Notes under the pieces: generated by a model | What the model was told of the DNA's origin: nothing | Databases searched by the model: none | What the model saw: only the letters and a program-made list of their open reading frames with translations | Shown: one piece after another, positions 20,501 through 29,497 of the stretch | Layout of the letters: each line of letters opens with the position of its first letter | Position numbering within the stretch: position 1 is the first letter of the stretch | Translations under genes and position numbers: made by a program | DNA from: Simplicispira metamorpha | GTDB taxonomy: Bacteria > Pseudomonadota > Gammaproteobacteria > Burkholderiales > Burkholderiaceae_C | NCBI RefSeq assembly: GCF_004341365.1 | Contig: NZ_SLXH01000004.1 | Span: forward strand, 115,762 to 179,761 | Direction: 5' to 3' | DNA: 64,000 nucleotides

Positions 20501-23500
20501 GCTCGCCCTGGCGCGTCACCCAGACGGAGGACGCAGCATCGAAGGTGTTGCCATCCTTGTCGCGCGCGGTGGCAATCAGTTCGACTTCACCGGGCTCGGC
20601 GATGGTGGTTTCGCACAGCAGCAGGCCGCGCGCGTCGCTGTGGCCGGTGCAGACGGTGCCCAGGTCTTTGGTTTCGGTGTGGCTGTCGTAGCTGTAGAAG
20701 CCCCCCACCATGCGCTTGCGGCTGGTGGTGGTGGTGCGGGCAATGGCCTGCACTTGCAACGGCACGCCCTCGGCGGCCTTGCCAGCGGGCGTCAGGGCCA
20801 GCGCCTGGAAGCGGATTTTCTGGCGCGCCGACACCCAGCCCTCCGTCTTGATCCCGGCCACCACGGCGGCGGGCCACAGGGTGTGCTGGCTGCTGAGGGT
20901 TTGCACCTCACCGCTGGGGTCGGCATAGGTGGCCTCGATGGCCAGCTGCTGGGCGGTGTTGGCGCGCGGCAGGTTCTCCAGCGTGACGCGGCCCTGGCCC
21001 TGGCGGTCCAGCGTCAGGGGCAGCTTGTCGGCCACCACGCGCTCATCCTGGGCGGCAGCGGCCTCTTCCTCGCCCTGCGCGGTGGTTTGCTCGCGCGCAC
21101 GCGGCGCTCTGAAACTGAAGGCGTCGTAATCGGCAAACGCCAACTCCTTGCTGCGCACCAGGGCCGACACGCGCACCGGCAACTGCGCTGCGGGCCCGCC
21201 CGAAACATAGTTGACCTGCACACTGGCAGGCACCGCGCGCACGTTGACCAGCGCTTTGCTGTCGGCCGGGCCGACACGGCCGGAGAACACCGGCAGGCGA
21301 AACTCCTCGACGCGAAACTGCCCCGAGGCCAGGCTGCGTCCGCCGCCCTCGCCCGTGCGCAGCTCCACCGCATACACGCCCAGTTTGGCCGCAGTGGGCA
21401 CGGCAAAGCGGCTGTGTGCGCTGCGCCCGCCGGTGGCGGTGTTGCGCCAATCCAGCGGCTGTGTGTATTGCTGGCCACTGCCCACGTGGGTGATGACCAG
21501 GGTGTCGGGCCACTGCGCGGGCAGGCCAAAGCCACCCAGCGTCTCGGTGCGCAGCAGGTGTTTCATCGACAGGGTATCGCCCGCGCGCAGCAGCGTGCGG
21601 TCGAAGATGGTGTGGGCGCGCTCGCTGGCCTGCGCATCGCTGCGGGTGGGCACGTTGAAGCGCCAGGACTCGATGCCGCGCTGCCATTCGCTCCAGGTGA
21701 AAGCCATGTCCTGTACGCCGTCGTCACCCTGGTGGCGGGCGCTGACAAAGTAGCCCTCGGAGCCGCCGCCGTCGTCGTAGCAGGTGGGTGCCTCGGGCGA
21801 GAGGCCCTCGAACTGCGCGCGGCCCTGGGCGTCGGTGGTGGCGCTGGCCAGCAGCTTGCCCCGGCAATCGGACACCGCCACGCGCGCACCCGCCACGGGC
21901 ACGCCTTTGTCCAGCGATGTGACCCAGGCCAGGGCGTTCTCGCTCCCCAGCTTGAAATGCACACCCAGATTGGTCACCAGCGCCGACGTGCGCACGACCA
22001 TGGTGCGCGTGGCGCCGTGGCGCGCATCCAGCAGCGAGGCGCCCAGCGCGGGCGAGGCAATTTCCACCACATGAAAGCCCGGCGCCAGCGGAATGCCCAC
22101 CACCTCGAACGGGCGCGGGTCGGTGCTGGCACTGGCTGGCAAATCCAGCGCGCGCACGCCGCTGCGCCCCTGCAACAGCGACACCATGCGCGACTGCACC
22201 ACGTCTTTGTCGTCATCGGACACCGGCGCAGGCAGCGGCGCCTGCACATCGCGACGGGCCTGGGCGCGATCGACACTGCCTTCGTGGTAGCGCTGCACCC
22301 GGCGGTACCAGGCGATGGTGTCGGCATCGGTGGCCGGTTGCAGGGTGCTGACTTTGCCAGCGGCCGGTGCGGGCGCACTGGCACCGGCTTGCAGGCCCTG
22401 CACGCGCAGGGCAGGCTCGACCTTGCGCAGCGTGACCGGCAGCAGCGCGGGCTGACCAGGCGCCTCGGCAAATCGCTCCACGATGCCGAACGGCGCGGCG
22501 GCAAACTTGGCCAGCGGCGGCATGCTGCCCGTGGCCACCTTCAGCGGAAAGCTGGCGGCATTGGCCAGGGTGCGCCCTGCGGCGTCCTGAAAATCTTTGG
22601 GCAGCTCCAGCGTGAAGGCGGTGTTCTCGGCCAGCGGGGCGGCAAAAGTGATGCGATCGACCAGGGTATCGGGGGCGACTTTTTCGCCATCACCACTGCC
22701 ATCGGTATCGCCCAGCCGGGGTTGGATGGTTTCGTTTTTCGACTTCAACCGGATGGCTGCCGCCAGCTTGGCAGGCACCGGCGCACTGAAGGCCAGCGCC
22801 ATGGGCCGGATCGGCAGGCAGGCGGCCTGGGCATTTTCGCGCTCGCAGCGCCATTGGGCGGTGAACGGGGCGCGCACCGTGTAGGCGAAGCGTTTTTCCA
22901 CGCGGTTGGCCACACCGCTGGGCGTGGCCACGCCCGCGCCCCATACCAGCTGCACTTTGGCTGAGGGCGTCAGGCGCCGGTTGCACGCCAGCGTGACCCA
23001 GGCCAGCGGGTCTTTGGCTGCGCGCTGTTGCAGGCGCTGGGTTTGCAGCAGCTCGGTGCGCTCTTTGCCTTCGATCAGGCGCACAGGAATGCGCTCACCC
23101 ATGCCCTCGGCAGCGCACCAGGCGTTCTGCTGCACGCTGGCGAGGCTGGCTGCGCCGTTGAGTTGCAGCACAAAGAACTGTTCTTCGTCGATCTCTTCCC
23201 AGGTGTCGGGGCGCACGTCCTGCACCACCGGGCCGCCACTATTGAATTGATAGCTGGTAGCGCCCGTCAGCGCTGCCCCAGAGGCCGATTTGAACCCTGT
23301 TTTTGCCTGCACCGTGCAGGCCACGCCGGGCGGCAGGTCGCGGGCAAAGTCGAACACCCACTCGCGCTCGCTCGTCCAGCGGCCTGTGCCCGCACTGGCC
23401 TGGGCATCGCTGCAACGCACCTCCAGGGGCGCCGGGGCCTTGGGGTCGCCAAAGCGCACCGCTGCGCCATCGAACTGGGCCCGCACCTGGCGCACCGGGG

Positions 23501-23600
23501 CCACATCGCCCTGGGGCGAAAAGCGGGTGATCTGCAAGGCCTGGGCGCCACTGGTGGCCAGCATCAGGCTGGCGGCGAGCAAGGTGGAGAGAGGATTCAC
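17586..23600 (-). CDS. Bacterial alpha-2-macroglobulin (YfhM/MG family)
   Basis: A 2004-residue exported protein with the signal peptide MNPLSTLLAASLMLATSGAQA. No lipobox Cys follows, so it is periplasmic rather than a classic lipoprotein. Tandem macroglobulin beta-domains are followed by a bait-like region and the A2M family domain. The thioester motif CLEQ (PFTCLEQKTSK, Cys near residue 1501) and a C-terminal receptor-type domain are present. Such proteins trap invading proteases in the periplasm and act with PBP1C in cell-wall repair. The start is a GTG at 23600 with GGAG 8 nt upstream. The gene ends 208 bp before the globin-coupled cyclase. The 4-kb antisense frame over it is a codon-bias artefact. 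Confidence 0.95.
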   Translation of the reverse strand: MNPLSTLLAASLMLATSGAQALQITRFSPQGDVAPVRQVRAQFDGAAVRFGDPKAPAPLEVRCSDAQASAGTGRWTSEREWVFDFARDLPPGVACTVQAKTGFKSASGAALTGATSYQFNSGGPVVQDVRPDTWEEIDEEQFFVLQLNGAASLASVQQNAWCAAEGMGERIPVRLIEGKERTELLQTQRLQQRAAKDPLAWVTLACNRRLTPSAKVQLVWGAGVATPSGVANRVEKRFAYTVRAPFTAQWRCERENAQAACLPIRPMALAFSAPVPAKLAAAIRLKSKNETIQPRLGDTDGSGDGEKVAPDTLVDRITFAAPLAENTAFTLELPKDFQDAAGRTLANAASFPLKVATGSMPPLAKFAAAPFGIVERFAEAPGQPALLPVTLRKVEPALRVQGLQAGASAPAPAAGKVSTLQPATDADTIAWYRRVQRYHEGSVDRAQARRDVQAPLPAPVSDDDKDVVQSRMVSLLQGRSGVRALDLPASASTDPRPFEVVGIPLAPGFHVVEIASPALGASLLDARHGATRTMVVRTSALVTNLGVHFKLGSENALAWVTSLDKGVPVAGARVAVSDCRGKLLASATTDAQGRAQFEGLSPEAPTCYDDGGGSEGYFVSARHQGDDGVQDMAFTWSEWQRGIESWRFNVPTRSDAQASERAHTIFDRTLLRAGDTLSMKHLLRTETLGGFGLPAQWPDTLVITHVGSGQQYTQPLDWRNTATGGRSAHSRFAVPTAAKLGVYAVELRTGEGGGRSLASGQFRVEEFRLPVFSGRVGPADSKALVNVRAVPASVQVNYVSGGPAAQLPVRVSALVRSKELAFADYDAFSFRAPRAREQTTAQGEEEAAAAQDERVVADKLPLTLDRQGQGRVTLENLPRANTAQQLAIEATYADPSGEVQTLSSQHTLWPAAVVAGIKTEGWVSARQKIRFQALALTPAGKAAEGVPLQVQAIARTTTTSRKRMVGGFYSYDSHTETKDLGTVCTGHSDARGLLLCETTIAEPGEVELIATARDKDGNTFDAASSVWVTRQGELWFGGDNHDRIELLPGKTNYQPGETAQFQVRMPFRFATALVAVEREGIIETQVVQLNGQDPTVRLKVQEGWGPNVYVSVLALRGRLREVPWYSLFTWGYKAPREWWTAFWYEGKQYTAPTALVDLSKPAFRLGVAEIKVGTHAHQLGVKVLADKASYPVRGKAQVTVQVKLPNGKPAAHAEVALAAVDQALLELMPNQSWDVLGAMLQRRSWGVQTSTAQMEIIGRRHYGKKAVPAGGGGGRAPTRELLDTLLLWQGAVQLDANGQAQVTVPLNDALTSFHIVAVADAGVGLFGTGSTQIRSAQDLQIISGLPPLVRSGDQFRAQFTLRNTTKAAMQVELAPRAAPLQLPPQTVQIPAGEAREVVWDVTAPAQPAVGRTDSIAWEISAKDSASGARDALKVTQRLIPAVPLAVQQATLVQLDGSLSLPVGPPADALPGRGGLQLALQPTLAEGLPGVRDWWARYPFTCLEQKTSKAIGLRDAALWHTIVAQLPTYLDNDGLATYFPPRDGDANRGSDTLSAYLLAAAHEAAALNPAFALPDEVRAPLERGLTAFVEGRIERDFWSPRKDLDARKLAAIEALSRYGKAQGRMLASITIAPQQWPTHSVIDWLNILKRVQDVPERRQRLAQAQQILQSRLSYQGTKLLFSTEQDDHWWWLMQNGDVNTARLLLAVMDDPAWQGDLGRLASGFIARQQGGAWQTTTANLWGALALEKFSAQFEATPVTGTTRASLASQSASVDWAKVTRATAQDASGAAHQSSTFGAPAAPGMWRGNTAFLPWAAAPTTAPAKEALTVTHQGSGKPWLTLQALAAVPLKAPFSAGYRIRKTITPVDQANKALPPGQYTRGDVLRVALEVTSQADMTWVAITDPIPAGATILGSGLGRDAGIATQGEQRGGLFGSAGWPAFEERSFESFRSYYEYLPKGTVKMEYTVRLNNVGDFALPPSRAEALYAPEMFGEAPNTRVRVVAAP

Positions 23601-23621
23601 GCAGTGGCTCCAAAGGGGTGA

Positions 23622-23655
23622 GAGAACAAAACGGCCTGCACACAGGCAGGCCGTT
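23622..23655 (-). terminator. Terminator between Bug gene and alpha-2-macroglobulin
   Basis: Read on the minus strand, a 9-bp stem AACGGCCTG / CAGGCCGTT with an 8-nt loop is followed by TTTGTTCT. It sits directly after the stop of the Bug gene and should end that transcript before the alpha-2-macroglobulin gene. Confidence 0.75.
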
Positions 23656-23676
23656 GCAAGGGCAGGCTAACGCGCT

Positions 23677-24663
23677 TTACTGCGGCTGAAAACCGCTGTC
23701 CTGGATGATCTTGCGCCAAACCTGGGTGTAAGCGCGCTCGCGCTGGGCCAGTTGCTGCGGGGCCATGTAGCCCACCGTCAGGCCCAGCGCGGTGAGCTGG
23801 TCGCGCACCTCGGGCAAAGCCAGCACCTGGGCGACGGCGGCGGACAGGCGCTTGATCTCGCGCTCGGGCGTGCCCTTGGGGGCGTAAATGCCGTAGTACG
23901 GCAGGTCGTCAAAGCCCTTGAGGCCCAGCTCATCGAAGGTGGGCACATCGGGCAAGGCCGCTTGGCGCTTGCCGCCCAGCACGCCCACCACGCGGATCTT
24001 GCCCGCCTTGTGGTTCTCCATGAAGTCCTGCACCGAGCCCACGCCCGCAGCAATCTGGTTGCCCAGCATGTCGGCCAGCATGGGCGCGCTGCCACGGTAA
24101 GGGGCGGCCACCAGGTCAAGCTGGTACTTCTGGCCGATCAGCTTGACCAGAAATTCGGGCGTGGATGCGGGCGCCGGAATGCCCACCGCACCCTTGCCCC
24201 CCTGGGCCTTGACCCACTCCACATAGTCACCAAAGCCCTGCGCTGGCGTGCCACCCGAGACGGCCAGGGCGTTGACAAAAGTGGCAATGCCAGCCACTGG
24301 AACAAAGTCACGCACCGGGTCGTAACCGGGGTTTTTGACCACCAGCGGCAAGATGGAGATGGTGTGGTCGTGCGACAAAAACAGCGTGGTGCCATCGGCA
24401 GGGGCCGCTTTGAGCACTTGCGCCGCAATCTGCCCACCGGCGCCAGGGCGGTTGTCCACCACCACGCTGGTGGCCAGGGGTTCTTTGAGCTTGTCGGCCA
24501 GCAGCCGGGCAATGGCGTCCGAGCCACCGCCGGGCGGAAAACCCACCAAAATATGCACCGGCTTGGGCGGCTGGGCCAGTGCCCAGCCCGTGGCGCACAC
24601 GGTAGCCAGGGCGCAGGCGGCGCGCACAGCGCGGTTCAGAAAATGGCGGCGGAGAGCGAACAT
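23677..24663 (-). CDS. Bug-family tripartite tricarboxylate transporter substrate-binding protein
   Basis: A 328-residue periplasmic protein. The N-terminus (MFALRRHFLNR followed by a hydrophobic stretch ending WALAQ) is a signal peptide. The mature part starts with the Bug signature ILVGFPPGGGSDAIARLLA and VVVDNRPGAGGQIAAQ. Bug proteins bind carboxylates such as citrate, glutamate or nicotinate. No TctA/TctB membrane genes are adjacent, which is usual for the many orphan Bug genes of Burkholderiales, so the substrate is unknown. The ATG at 24663 is chosen over 24723 because it immediately precedes the signal peptide. Confidence 0.93.
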   Translation of the reverse strand: MFALRRHFLNRAVRAACALATVCATGWALAQPPKPVHILVGFPPGGGSDAIARLLADKLKEPLATSVVVDNRPGAGGQIAAQVLKAAPADGTTLFLSHDHTISILPLVVKNPGYDPVRDFVPVAGIATFVNALAVSGGTPAQGFGDYVEWVKAQGGKGAVGIPAPASTPEFLVKLIGQKYQLDLVAAPYRGSAPMLADMLGNQIAAGVGSVQDFMENHKAGKIRVVGVLGGKRQAALPDVPTFDELGLKGFDDLPYYGIYAPKGTPEREIKRLSAAVAQVLALPEVRDQLTALGLTVGYMAPQQLAQRERAYTQVWRKIIQDSGFQPQ

Positions 24664-24762
24664 GGCGTGGTTCCGAAAAAAGAAAAAACAGGTCTCAACG
24701 TCTGCGTGCGCAGGAGCAGGCATGGCTGCCGTGGGCGGTGCGCATGGTGCGTGGCAGCACGA

Positions 24763-25935
24763 CTACACCAGCACCTGGCTTTTGCCCAGCATTTGCTGCA
24801 CGGCCTCTTCCAGGGCCGGGGAGCGCAGCAGTTCGGGCAACGCGGCCAGCGCCGGGTGCGTGAGGTAAGAGCGCAAATGAAAGGCATCGGGGCCAACGTG
24901 CCCCCACAAGTCCACATCACCCAGCGACGACAACTGGCCCAGCGCCAGCCGCTCGCCCAGGCCCACGCACAAATAGGCCAGTGCCAACTGCGGTACGCGC
25001 TGCGCGTCGGCGGCGCTGGCGGGCGTGACCAGCACGCGGCTGGTGGCGGCCACATCGCCCACCAGCTCTTGCGGCAGCTCCCAGGTGCGCAAGACCAGGG
25101 TGCCGATCTCGCCAGCGCTCAGGCCAATCACCTCTTGCTCCAGCTTGGCGCGGTGCAGTCGGTCCAGCACCAGCCATTCTTCGACGGTGTTGTGCGGCAG
25201 CAGCGAGGCAGCAGCCAGGTGGCCCACAAACACCATCACCACCTTGGTGGCCAGCGCGCCGTGGTCGGGCAGGCCCAGCGCCTGGGCCAGGCGCAGGCAC
25301 AGCTCGCTGGCAATGGCGCTGGAGCGCCAGATGGTGTCAAACGAGCGCTGGGCGGCGCGCAGCTCGGGCTTGAAGGCCTGGGCCAGCATGTACTGCACGC
25401 AAATGTTGCGCACGGTGTCCATGCCCAGGAACGTGATGGCTGGCTCAATGCTGGTAACGGACTGGTGCAGCCCGTAAAACGGCGAGTTGACAGTGGCCAG
25501 CACCTTGGCGGCAATCAGGGGCTCGCCCATCAGCAGCTCACTGAGCATGAGGGAGTCGGCGCGGTCAAAAAAGTCAGGAGCTAGCAGCTGGTGCAGCGAC
25601 ATGGGCGGGCGCGGAATACCGCCAATCACCGTCATCAGCGCCTCGTGCTGGGCGGCGGGCAGCGCGCTCTCACGCACCAGAACAAAGTCTTCCAGCACGG
25701 GGGGCATGGGCTCGGCCAGCGCAGCGCTGGCGCGGGCGCTGAGGACGGGCACGACAGCCTGGCGCGCAGACGCCGCAGGCGGATTGACCGCAGGTGAGCG
25801 CGCCGCAGGCATGCCGCTGGCAGCGTGGTGGGGCAATGACGACGGTGGCGTGCTGTCCGCTGGACGGCGCAACTTCCACCAGAGCACAGCGGCAATAGCG
25901 ACCGCAACGGGGATCAAGAGCAGCAAGACAGACAC
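24763..25935 (-). CDS. HDOD-domain protein with N-terminal membrane anchor
   Basis: A 390-residue protein with an N-terminal membrane helix (SVLLLLIPVAVAIAAVLWW), a Pro/Ala linker to about residue 100, and an HDOD domain (about 105-310). The domain includes RPPMSLHQLLAPDF, AKVLATVNSPFYGL and ITFLGMDTVRNICVQ. HDOD proteins are HD-like folds, mostly without phosphodiesterase residues, that act in c-di-GMP signalling or stress control. The frame opens with a GTG at 25935 without a clear Shine-Dalgarno site, so the start is uncertain. It lies 99 bp upstream of the Bug gene, same strand. Confidence 0.85.
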   Translation of the reverse strand: MSVLLLLIPVAVAIAAVLWWKLRRPADSTPPSSLPHHAASGMPAARSPAVNPPAASARQAVVPVLSARASAALAEPMPPVLEDFVLVRESALPAAQHEALMTVIGGIPRPPMSLHQLLAPDFFDRADSLMLSELLMGEPLIAAKVLATVNSPFYGLHQSVTSIEPAITFLGMDTVRNICVQYMLAQAFKPELRAAQRSFDTIWRSSAIASELCLRLAQALGLPDHGALATKVVMVFVGHLAAASLLPHNTVEEWLVLDRLHRAKLEQEVIGLSAGEIGTLVLRTWELPQELVGDVAATSRVLVTPASAADAQRVPQLALAYLCVGLGERLALGQLSSLGDVDLWGHVGPDAFHLRSYLTHPALAALPELLRSPALEEAVQQMLGKSQVLV

Positions 25936-26041
25936 GGGTTGGACTCTGTGTGAAAGGACAAGCTGCCTATGCTAACCAGAATATCGGCCGCCCCGGCGTT
26001 TGCTTTTGGCCGCTGGCGGCGGCGGACGGCAACGGCAGCGT

Positions 26042-26746
26042 TCAGGTGAAAATTCTGCCCCCGTGCGCGGCCACCGGGCAGATGAGTTGATCGACGGGCA
26101 GCAGCCCGGTTTCGATGTCCTCGTCTGCTTCGTCTTCCGCGTCTTCCTCGTCCTCCTCGCTCTCGTCAGAGTCTTCCTCCACTGCACCGACGGTGCAGTA
26201 AGCCGAGAGCCGGTATTTGTAGCGCCCGCAAAAGCTGTCGATGGAATGCCCATCTTGGGTGGCGTCGCGGTAGCTGTTGCGGCTCAGGGCGGTGATGCCG
26301 AGGATGATTTCAATCAGCTCCTCGCCATATTCACCCGCAGCCTCCATGGCGCTTTCTTCGTCCGCTTCCGAAGGCTCGGTGGCCTCGGCACCGAAGTCTT
26401 CTTTTTTCCACGGATGGCTGTGGAATGCGCCCAGAAACTCCAGGTGCGGGAAGGATTCGGTCACCTCCCGGATGCGCTCAAAGTGAAAGTCGCTGTAGCT
26501 GACCTCATCGGAGTTGCGCTCCGTGGCCTGCATGGTCACCGCCAGGCTGACGTTGAACACCTCGTAATCGTCCTTGTACACCCGCTGGCCAAACAGCAAG
26601 CCCATGGCCTCGCCGTCTTGGGGCCTGTCTTTGCGGCGGCGGGACTGGCCCTGCTCTGGCGGCAGGTAACTGCTGGGAAAGGTTTCAATGCTGGAAATCA
26701 GCATCGCCTGAAACGCTTGCTCCTGAACGTGAACAATCAAGCTCAT
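26042..26746 (-). CDS. JAMM/MPN-domain putative metalloprotease
   Basis: A 234-residue protein with a JAMM metal-site pattern: Glu46 in DGEAMGLLFG, His109 and His111 in GAFHSHPW, and Ser126/Asp129 in EPSEAD. JAMM enzymes are zinc peptidases that cleave isopeptide bonds or ubiquitin-like fusions; many bacterial ones have unknown substrates. The C-terminal third contains a highly acidic tract (near residues 190-212) that is probably disordered. It starts 15 bp after the argH stop, same strand, so it is likely co-transcribed. No ubiquitin-like or E1 gene is nearby, so no conjugation role is claimed. Confidence 0.75.
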   Translation of the reverse strand: MSLIVHVQEQAFQAMLISSIETFPSSYLPPEQGQSRRRKDRPQDGEAMGLLFGQRVYKDDYEVFNVSLAVTMQATERNSDEVSYSDFHFERIREVTESFPHLEFLGAFHSHPWKKEDFGAEATEPSEADEESAMEAAGEYGEELIEIILGITALSRNSYRDATQDGHSIDSFCGRYKYRLSAYCTVGAVEEDSDESEEDEEDAEDEADEDIETGLLPVDQLICPVAAHGGRIFT

Positions 26747-26761
26747 GGCGTGCCTGCCGCG

Positions 26762-28258
26762 TCAAACGCTGGCAGCCAACGGCTGGCCCAGCCGCGCCTG
26801 GTGGCGGGCGATTTGCGCACGCACCTGCACCGGGGCCGTGCCACCCAGGGTGTTGCGGGCGTCCAGCGACCCGCGCAGGCTCAGGCAGTCATACACGTCT
26901 TTTTCGATCTGCGGGTGAAAGCCTTGCAGCACCGCCAGCGGCAGTTCCGACAAATCGCAGGCGTGCGATTGCGCTGCCTTGACGGCGTGGGCCACGGTTT
27001 CGTGCGCATCGCGGAAGGGCAAGCCCTTCTTGACCAGGTAGTCGGCCAGATCGGTGGCAGTGGCGTAGCCCTTCTTGGCGGCGTCTTCCATGGCCTGGGC
27101 ATTGACGGTAATGCCACCTTCTTTGGCGCCCGTGGCCGGGTTCACCTGGCCACCGACCATCTCGGCAAAGATGCGCAGCGTGTCTTTGAGCGTGTCCACG
27201 GTGTCGAACAAAGGCTCTTTGTCTTCCTGGTTGTCCTTGTTGTAGGCCAGGGGCTGGCCCTTCATCAGGGTGATCAGGCCCATGAGATGGCCCACCACGC
27301 GGCCTGTTTTGCCGCGCGCCAGCTCGGGCACGTCGGGGTTTTTCTTCTGCGGCATGATCGACGAGCCGGTGGTAAAGCGGTCGGCAATCTTGATGAAAGC
27401 AAAGTTCTGGCTCATCCAGATGATGAGTTCTTCGCTCAAGCGGCTGATGTGCACCATGCACAGGCTGGCAGCGGCGGTGAACTCGATGGCAAAGTCGCGG
27501 TCGCTCACGGCATCCAGGCTGTTCTGGCAGACCACGGGCTGGCCGCTGGCGTCCACCATGCCCAGGGTGCGGGCCACGCGCTCACGGTCCAGCGGGTAGG
27601 TGGTGCCAGCCAGGGCGGCGCTGCCCAGCGGCAGCGTGTTGACGCGCTTGCGCACGTCCTGCATGCGCTCGGCATCGCGGGCAAACATTTCCACGTAGGC
27701 CAGCAGGTGGTGGGCAAAGCTCACGGGCTGGGCCACTTGCAGGTGGGTAAAGCCGGGCAGGATCACCTCCACATTCTTGGCAGCCACTTCAACCAGCGCT
27801 TGCTGCAGCCCGGTCAGCAGGTCGCCAATCAGGTCGATCTCGCCGCGCAGCCACAGGCGCACGTCGGTGGCCACCTGGTCGTTGCGGCTGCGGCCCGTGT
27901 GCAGGCGCTTGCCCGCGTCGCCCACCAATTGCGTCAGGCGCGCCTCGATGTTCAGGTGAACGTCTTCGAGGTCGAGCTTCCATTCGAATGCGCCGGATTC
28001 GATCTCGGCCGTGATCTGGGCCATGCCGCGCTGGATATCGGCCAGGTCTTGCGCGGCGATGATGCCCTGCGCGGCCAGCATGTCGGCGTGGGCCAGGCTG
28101 CCCGCGATGTCGGCTTGCCACAGGCGCTTGTCAAAAAACACGCTGGAGGTGTAGCGCTTGACCAGATCGCTCATGGGCTCGGAGAACAGGGCCGACCAGG
28201 CCTGGGCCTTGGTGTCGAGCTGGTTGTGGGAGGGCTGGGTGGTTTGGCTGGTGGGCAT
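26762..28258 (-). CDS. argH: Argininosuccinate lyase
   Basis: A 498-residue enzyme of the fumarase/aspartase superfamily that splits argininosuccinate into arginine and fumarate, the last step of arginine synthesis. The signature [12 protein letters not shown] is intact, as are [12 protein letters not shown] and [11 protein letters not shown]. The ATG at 28258 (MPTSQTTQ) is chosen; the upstream extension to 28324 is not family-like. It is divergent from the sensor kinase gene at 28310 with a 51-bp gap that must hold both promoters or part of them. Confidence 0.98.
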   Translation of the reverse strand: MPTSQTTQPSHNQLDTKAQAWSALFSEPMSDLVKRYTSSVFFDKRLWQADIAGSLAHADMLAAQGIIAAQDLADIQRGMAQITAEIESGAFEWKLDLEDVHLNIEARLTQLVGDAGKRLHTGRSRNDQVATDVRLWLRGEIDLIGDLLTGLQQALVEVAAKNVEVILPGFTHLQVAQPVSFAHHLLAYVEMFARDAERMQDVRKRVNTLPLGSAALAGTTYPLDRERVARTLGMVDASGQPVVCQNSLDAVSDRDFAIEFTAAASLCMVHISRLSEELIIWMSQNFAFIKIADRFTTGSSIMPQKKNPDVPELARGKTGRVVGHLMGLITLMKGQPLAYNKDNQEDKEPLFDTVDTLKDTLRIFAEMVGGQVNPATGAKEGGITVNAQAMEDAAKKGYATATDLADYLVKKGLPFRDAHETVAHAVKAAQSHACDLSELPLAVLQGFHPQIEKDVYDCLSLRGSLDARNTLGGTAPVQVRAQIARHQARLGQPLAASV

Positions 28259-28309
28259 GGGAGGGCAATAATCCGGTGAAACAGACACCCGGAACGCCCG
28301 GATGCCGCA

Positions 28310-29497
28310 ATGCAGAAGCCGCAAATTTTATCGACCCCGCCCCCACCGCCCGATGGCAATCGCCCCAAGGCGCACCGGCACCCGCCTGCGGGACGTGCGC
28401 TGGTGTTCGATGCCTGTCATGTGGGCGTGGTGCTGCGCACGGTGTTGTTCGTCGAAACCGTGCTGGGCGTGGGCGCCATGTACGGTACCGATACGCTGGT
28501 GCAGTGGCTGGCGCAGTTGGCGCTGCTCACGGGCGGCGCCCTGCCCGCTACGCTGGCATGGCTGCTGGCAGCGTGCAGCCTGAAAACCCTGCTGCAACGG
28601 CGCAGCACCAGCGGCCAGCTGGCAGCGGGCGTGCTGCTGGGGACGCTGGCGGGCCTGTGCGCCTGCGCCATGCTGACCCTGGTGGGCATGGCAGTGCAGC
28701 CGCCGTGGCTGGCCAGCGGTGCCAGCGGCGCGCTGCTGGCCGCGCTGTTGGTGGTGGCGCTGGTGCTGCGCGCACGCGGCAGAACACCTGCGGCCACCAC
28801 AGCGCGCCTGACCGAGCTGCAATCGCGCATCCGACCGCACTTTTTGTTCAACACCCTCAACAGCGCCATCGCCCTGGTACGCGAAGAGCCCGCCCGCGCC
28901 GAGTCGCTTCTGGAAGACCTCAGCGACCTGTTCCGCCACGCCCTCATCGAGCAAGGCGAGGCCGTCACGCTGGCGCAGGAAATCCAGCTGGCCCAGCGCT
29001 ATCTGGCGATTGAGCAAGTGCGCTTTGGCGATAGGCTGCAAGTGCAGTGGCAACTGGATGCGCGCGCAAGCCAGGCCCAGTTGCCACCGCTGCTGCTGCA
29101 ACCGCTGGTGGAAAACGCCGTCAAGCACGGCGTAGAGCCCAGCGCGCGCGGCGGCAAGCTGCGTGTGCAAACCGAGCTGCGCGGCAGCCGGGTGGTGGTG
29201 CGCATCACCAACACGCTGCCTACCGAAAAACCGGGGGCGGCGGGCTCGCCCTCGCAGGGGCACGGCATTGCACTGGCCAACGTGCGCGCCCGCCTGGCGC
29301 TGCTGCACGACATGCAGTGCGACTTCAGCGCCGGCGTGCAAGAAGGGCTGTACCAGGTGCGCATCACCCTGCCCGCACCCCGCGCCACCACAGCCCCCAC
29401 CACAGCCCCCACCACCGCAACCACACCGTCCCGCCTGCCCGGCACTGCCGCTCCACCAGCCCCACGCCGCCGCGCAGCCGCGCGCCCTGCCCCATGA
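28310..29497 (+). CDS. Sensor histidine kinase, LytS/AlgZ (FimS) family
   Basis: A 395-residue protein with four membrane helices (about residues 38-150) followed by a His_kinase domain. Its phospho-accepting motif [15 protein letters not shown] is typical of the AlgZ/LytS class. The ATP-binding part contains [11 protein letters not shown] (N box) and [13 protein letters not shown] (G box). The Pro/Thr/Ala-rich C-terminal tail has a repeated [10 protein letters not shown]. Its stop overlaps the start of the response regulator by 4 bp (ATGA), so the two are translationally coupled. Comparison with AlgZ/AlgR suggests control of surface polysaccharide or motility; the signal is unknown. Confidence 0.9.
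   Translation: MQKPQILSTPPPPPDGNRPKAHRHPPAGRALVFDACHVGVVLRTVLFVETVLGVGAMYGTDTLVQWLAQLALLTGGALPATLAWLLAACSLKTLLQRRSTSGQLAAGVLLGTLAGLCACAMLTLVGMAVQPPWLASGASGALLAALLVVALVLRARGRTPAATTARLTELQSRIRPHFLFNTLNSAIALVREEPARAESLLEDLSDLFRHALIEQGEAVTLAQEIQLAQRYLAIEQVRFGDRLQVQWQLDARASQAQLPPLLLQPLVENAVKHGVEPSARGGKLRVQTELRGSRVVVRITNTLPTEKPGAAGSPSQGHGIALANVRARLALLHDMQCDFSAGVQEGLYQVRITLPAPRATTAPTTAPTTATTPSRLPGTAAPPAPRRRAAARPAP

Noticed and set aside
18918..22964. 1348-codon open frame antisense to alpha-2-macroglobulin
   Set aside because: High-GC codon bias on the real gene keeps the opposite frame open; the translation is His/Gly/Arg-rich with no domain, and the minus-strand gene has signal peptide and thioester.
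26042..26746. JAMM protein as part of a ubiquitin-like or CBASS type II system
   Set aside because: No E1, E2, ubiquitin-like or CD-NTase gene is near it; it lies in the core chromosome beside argH.
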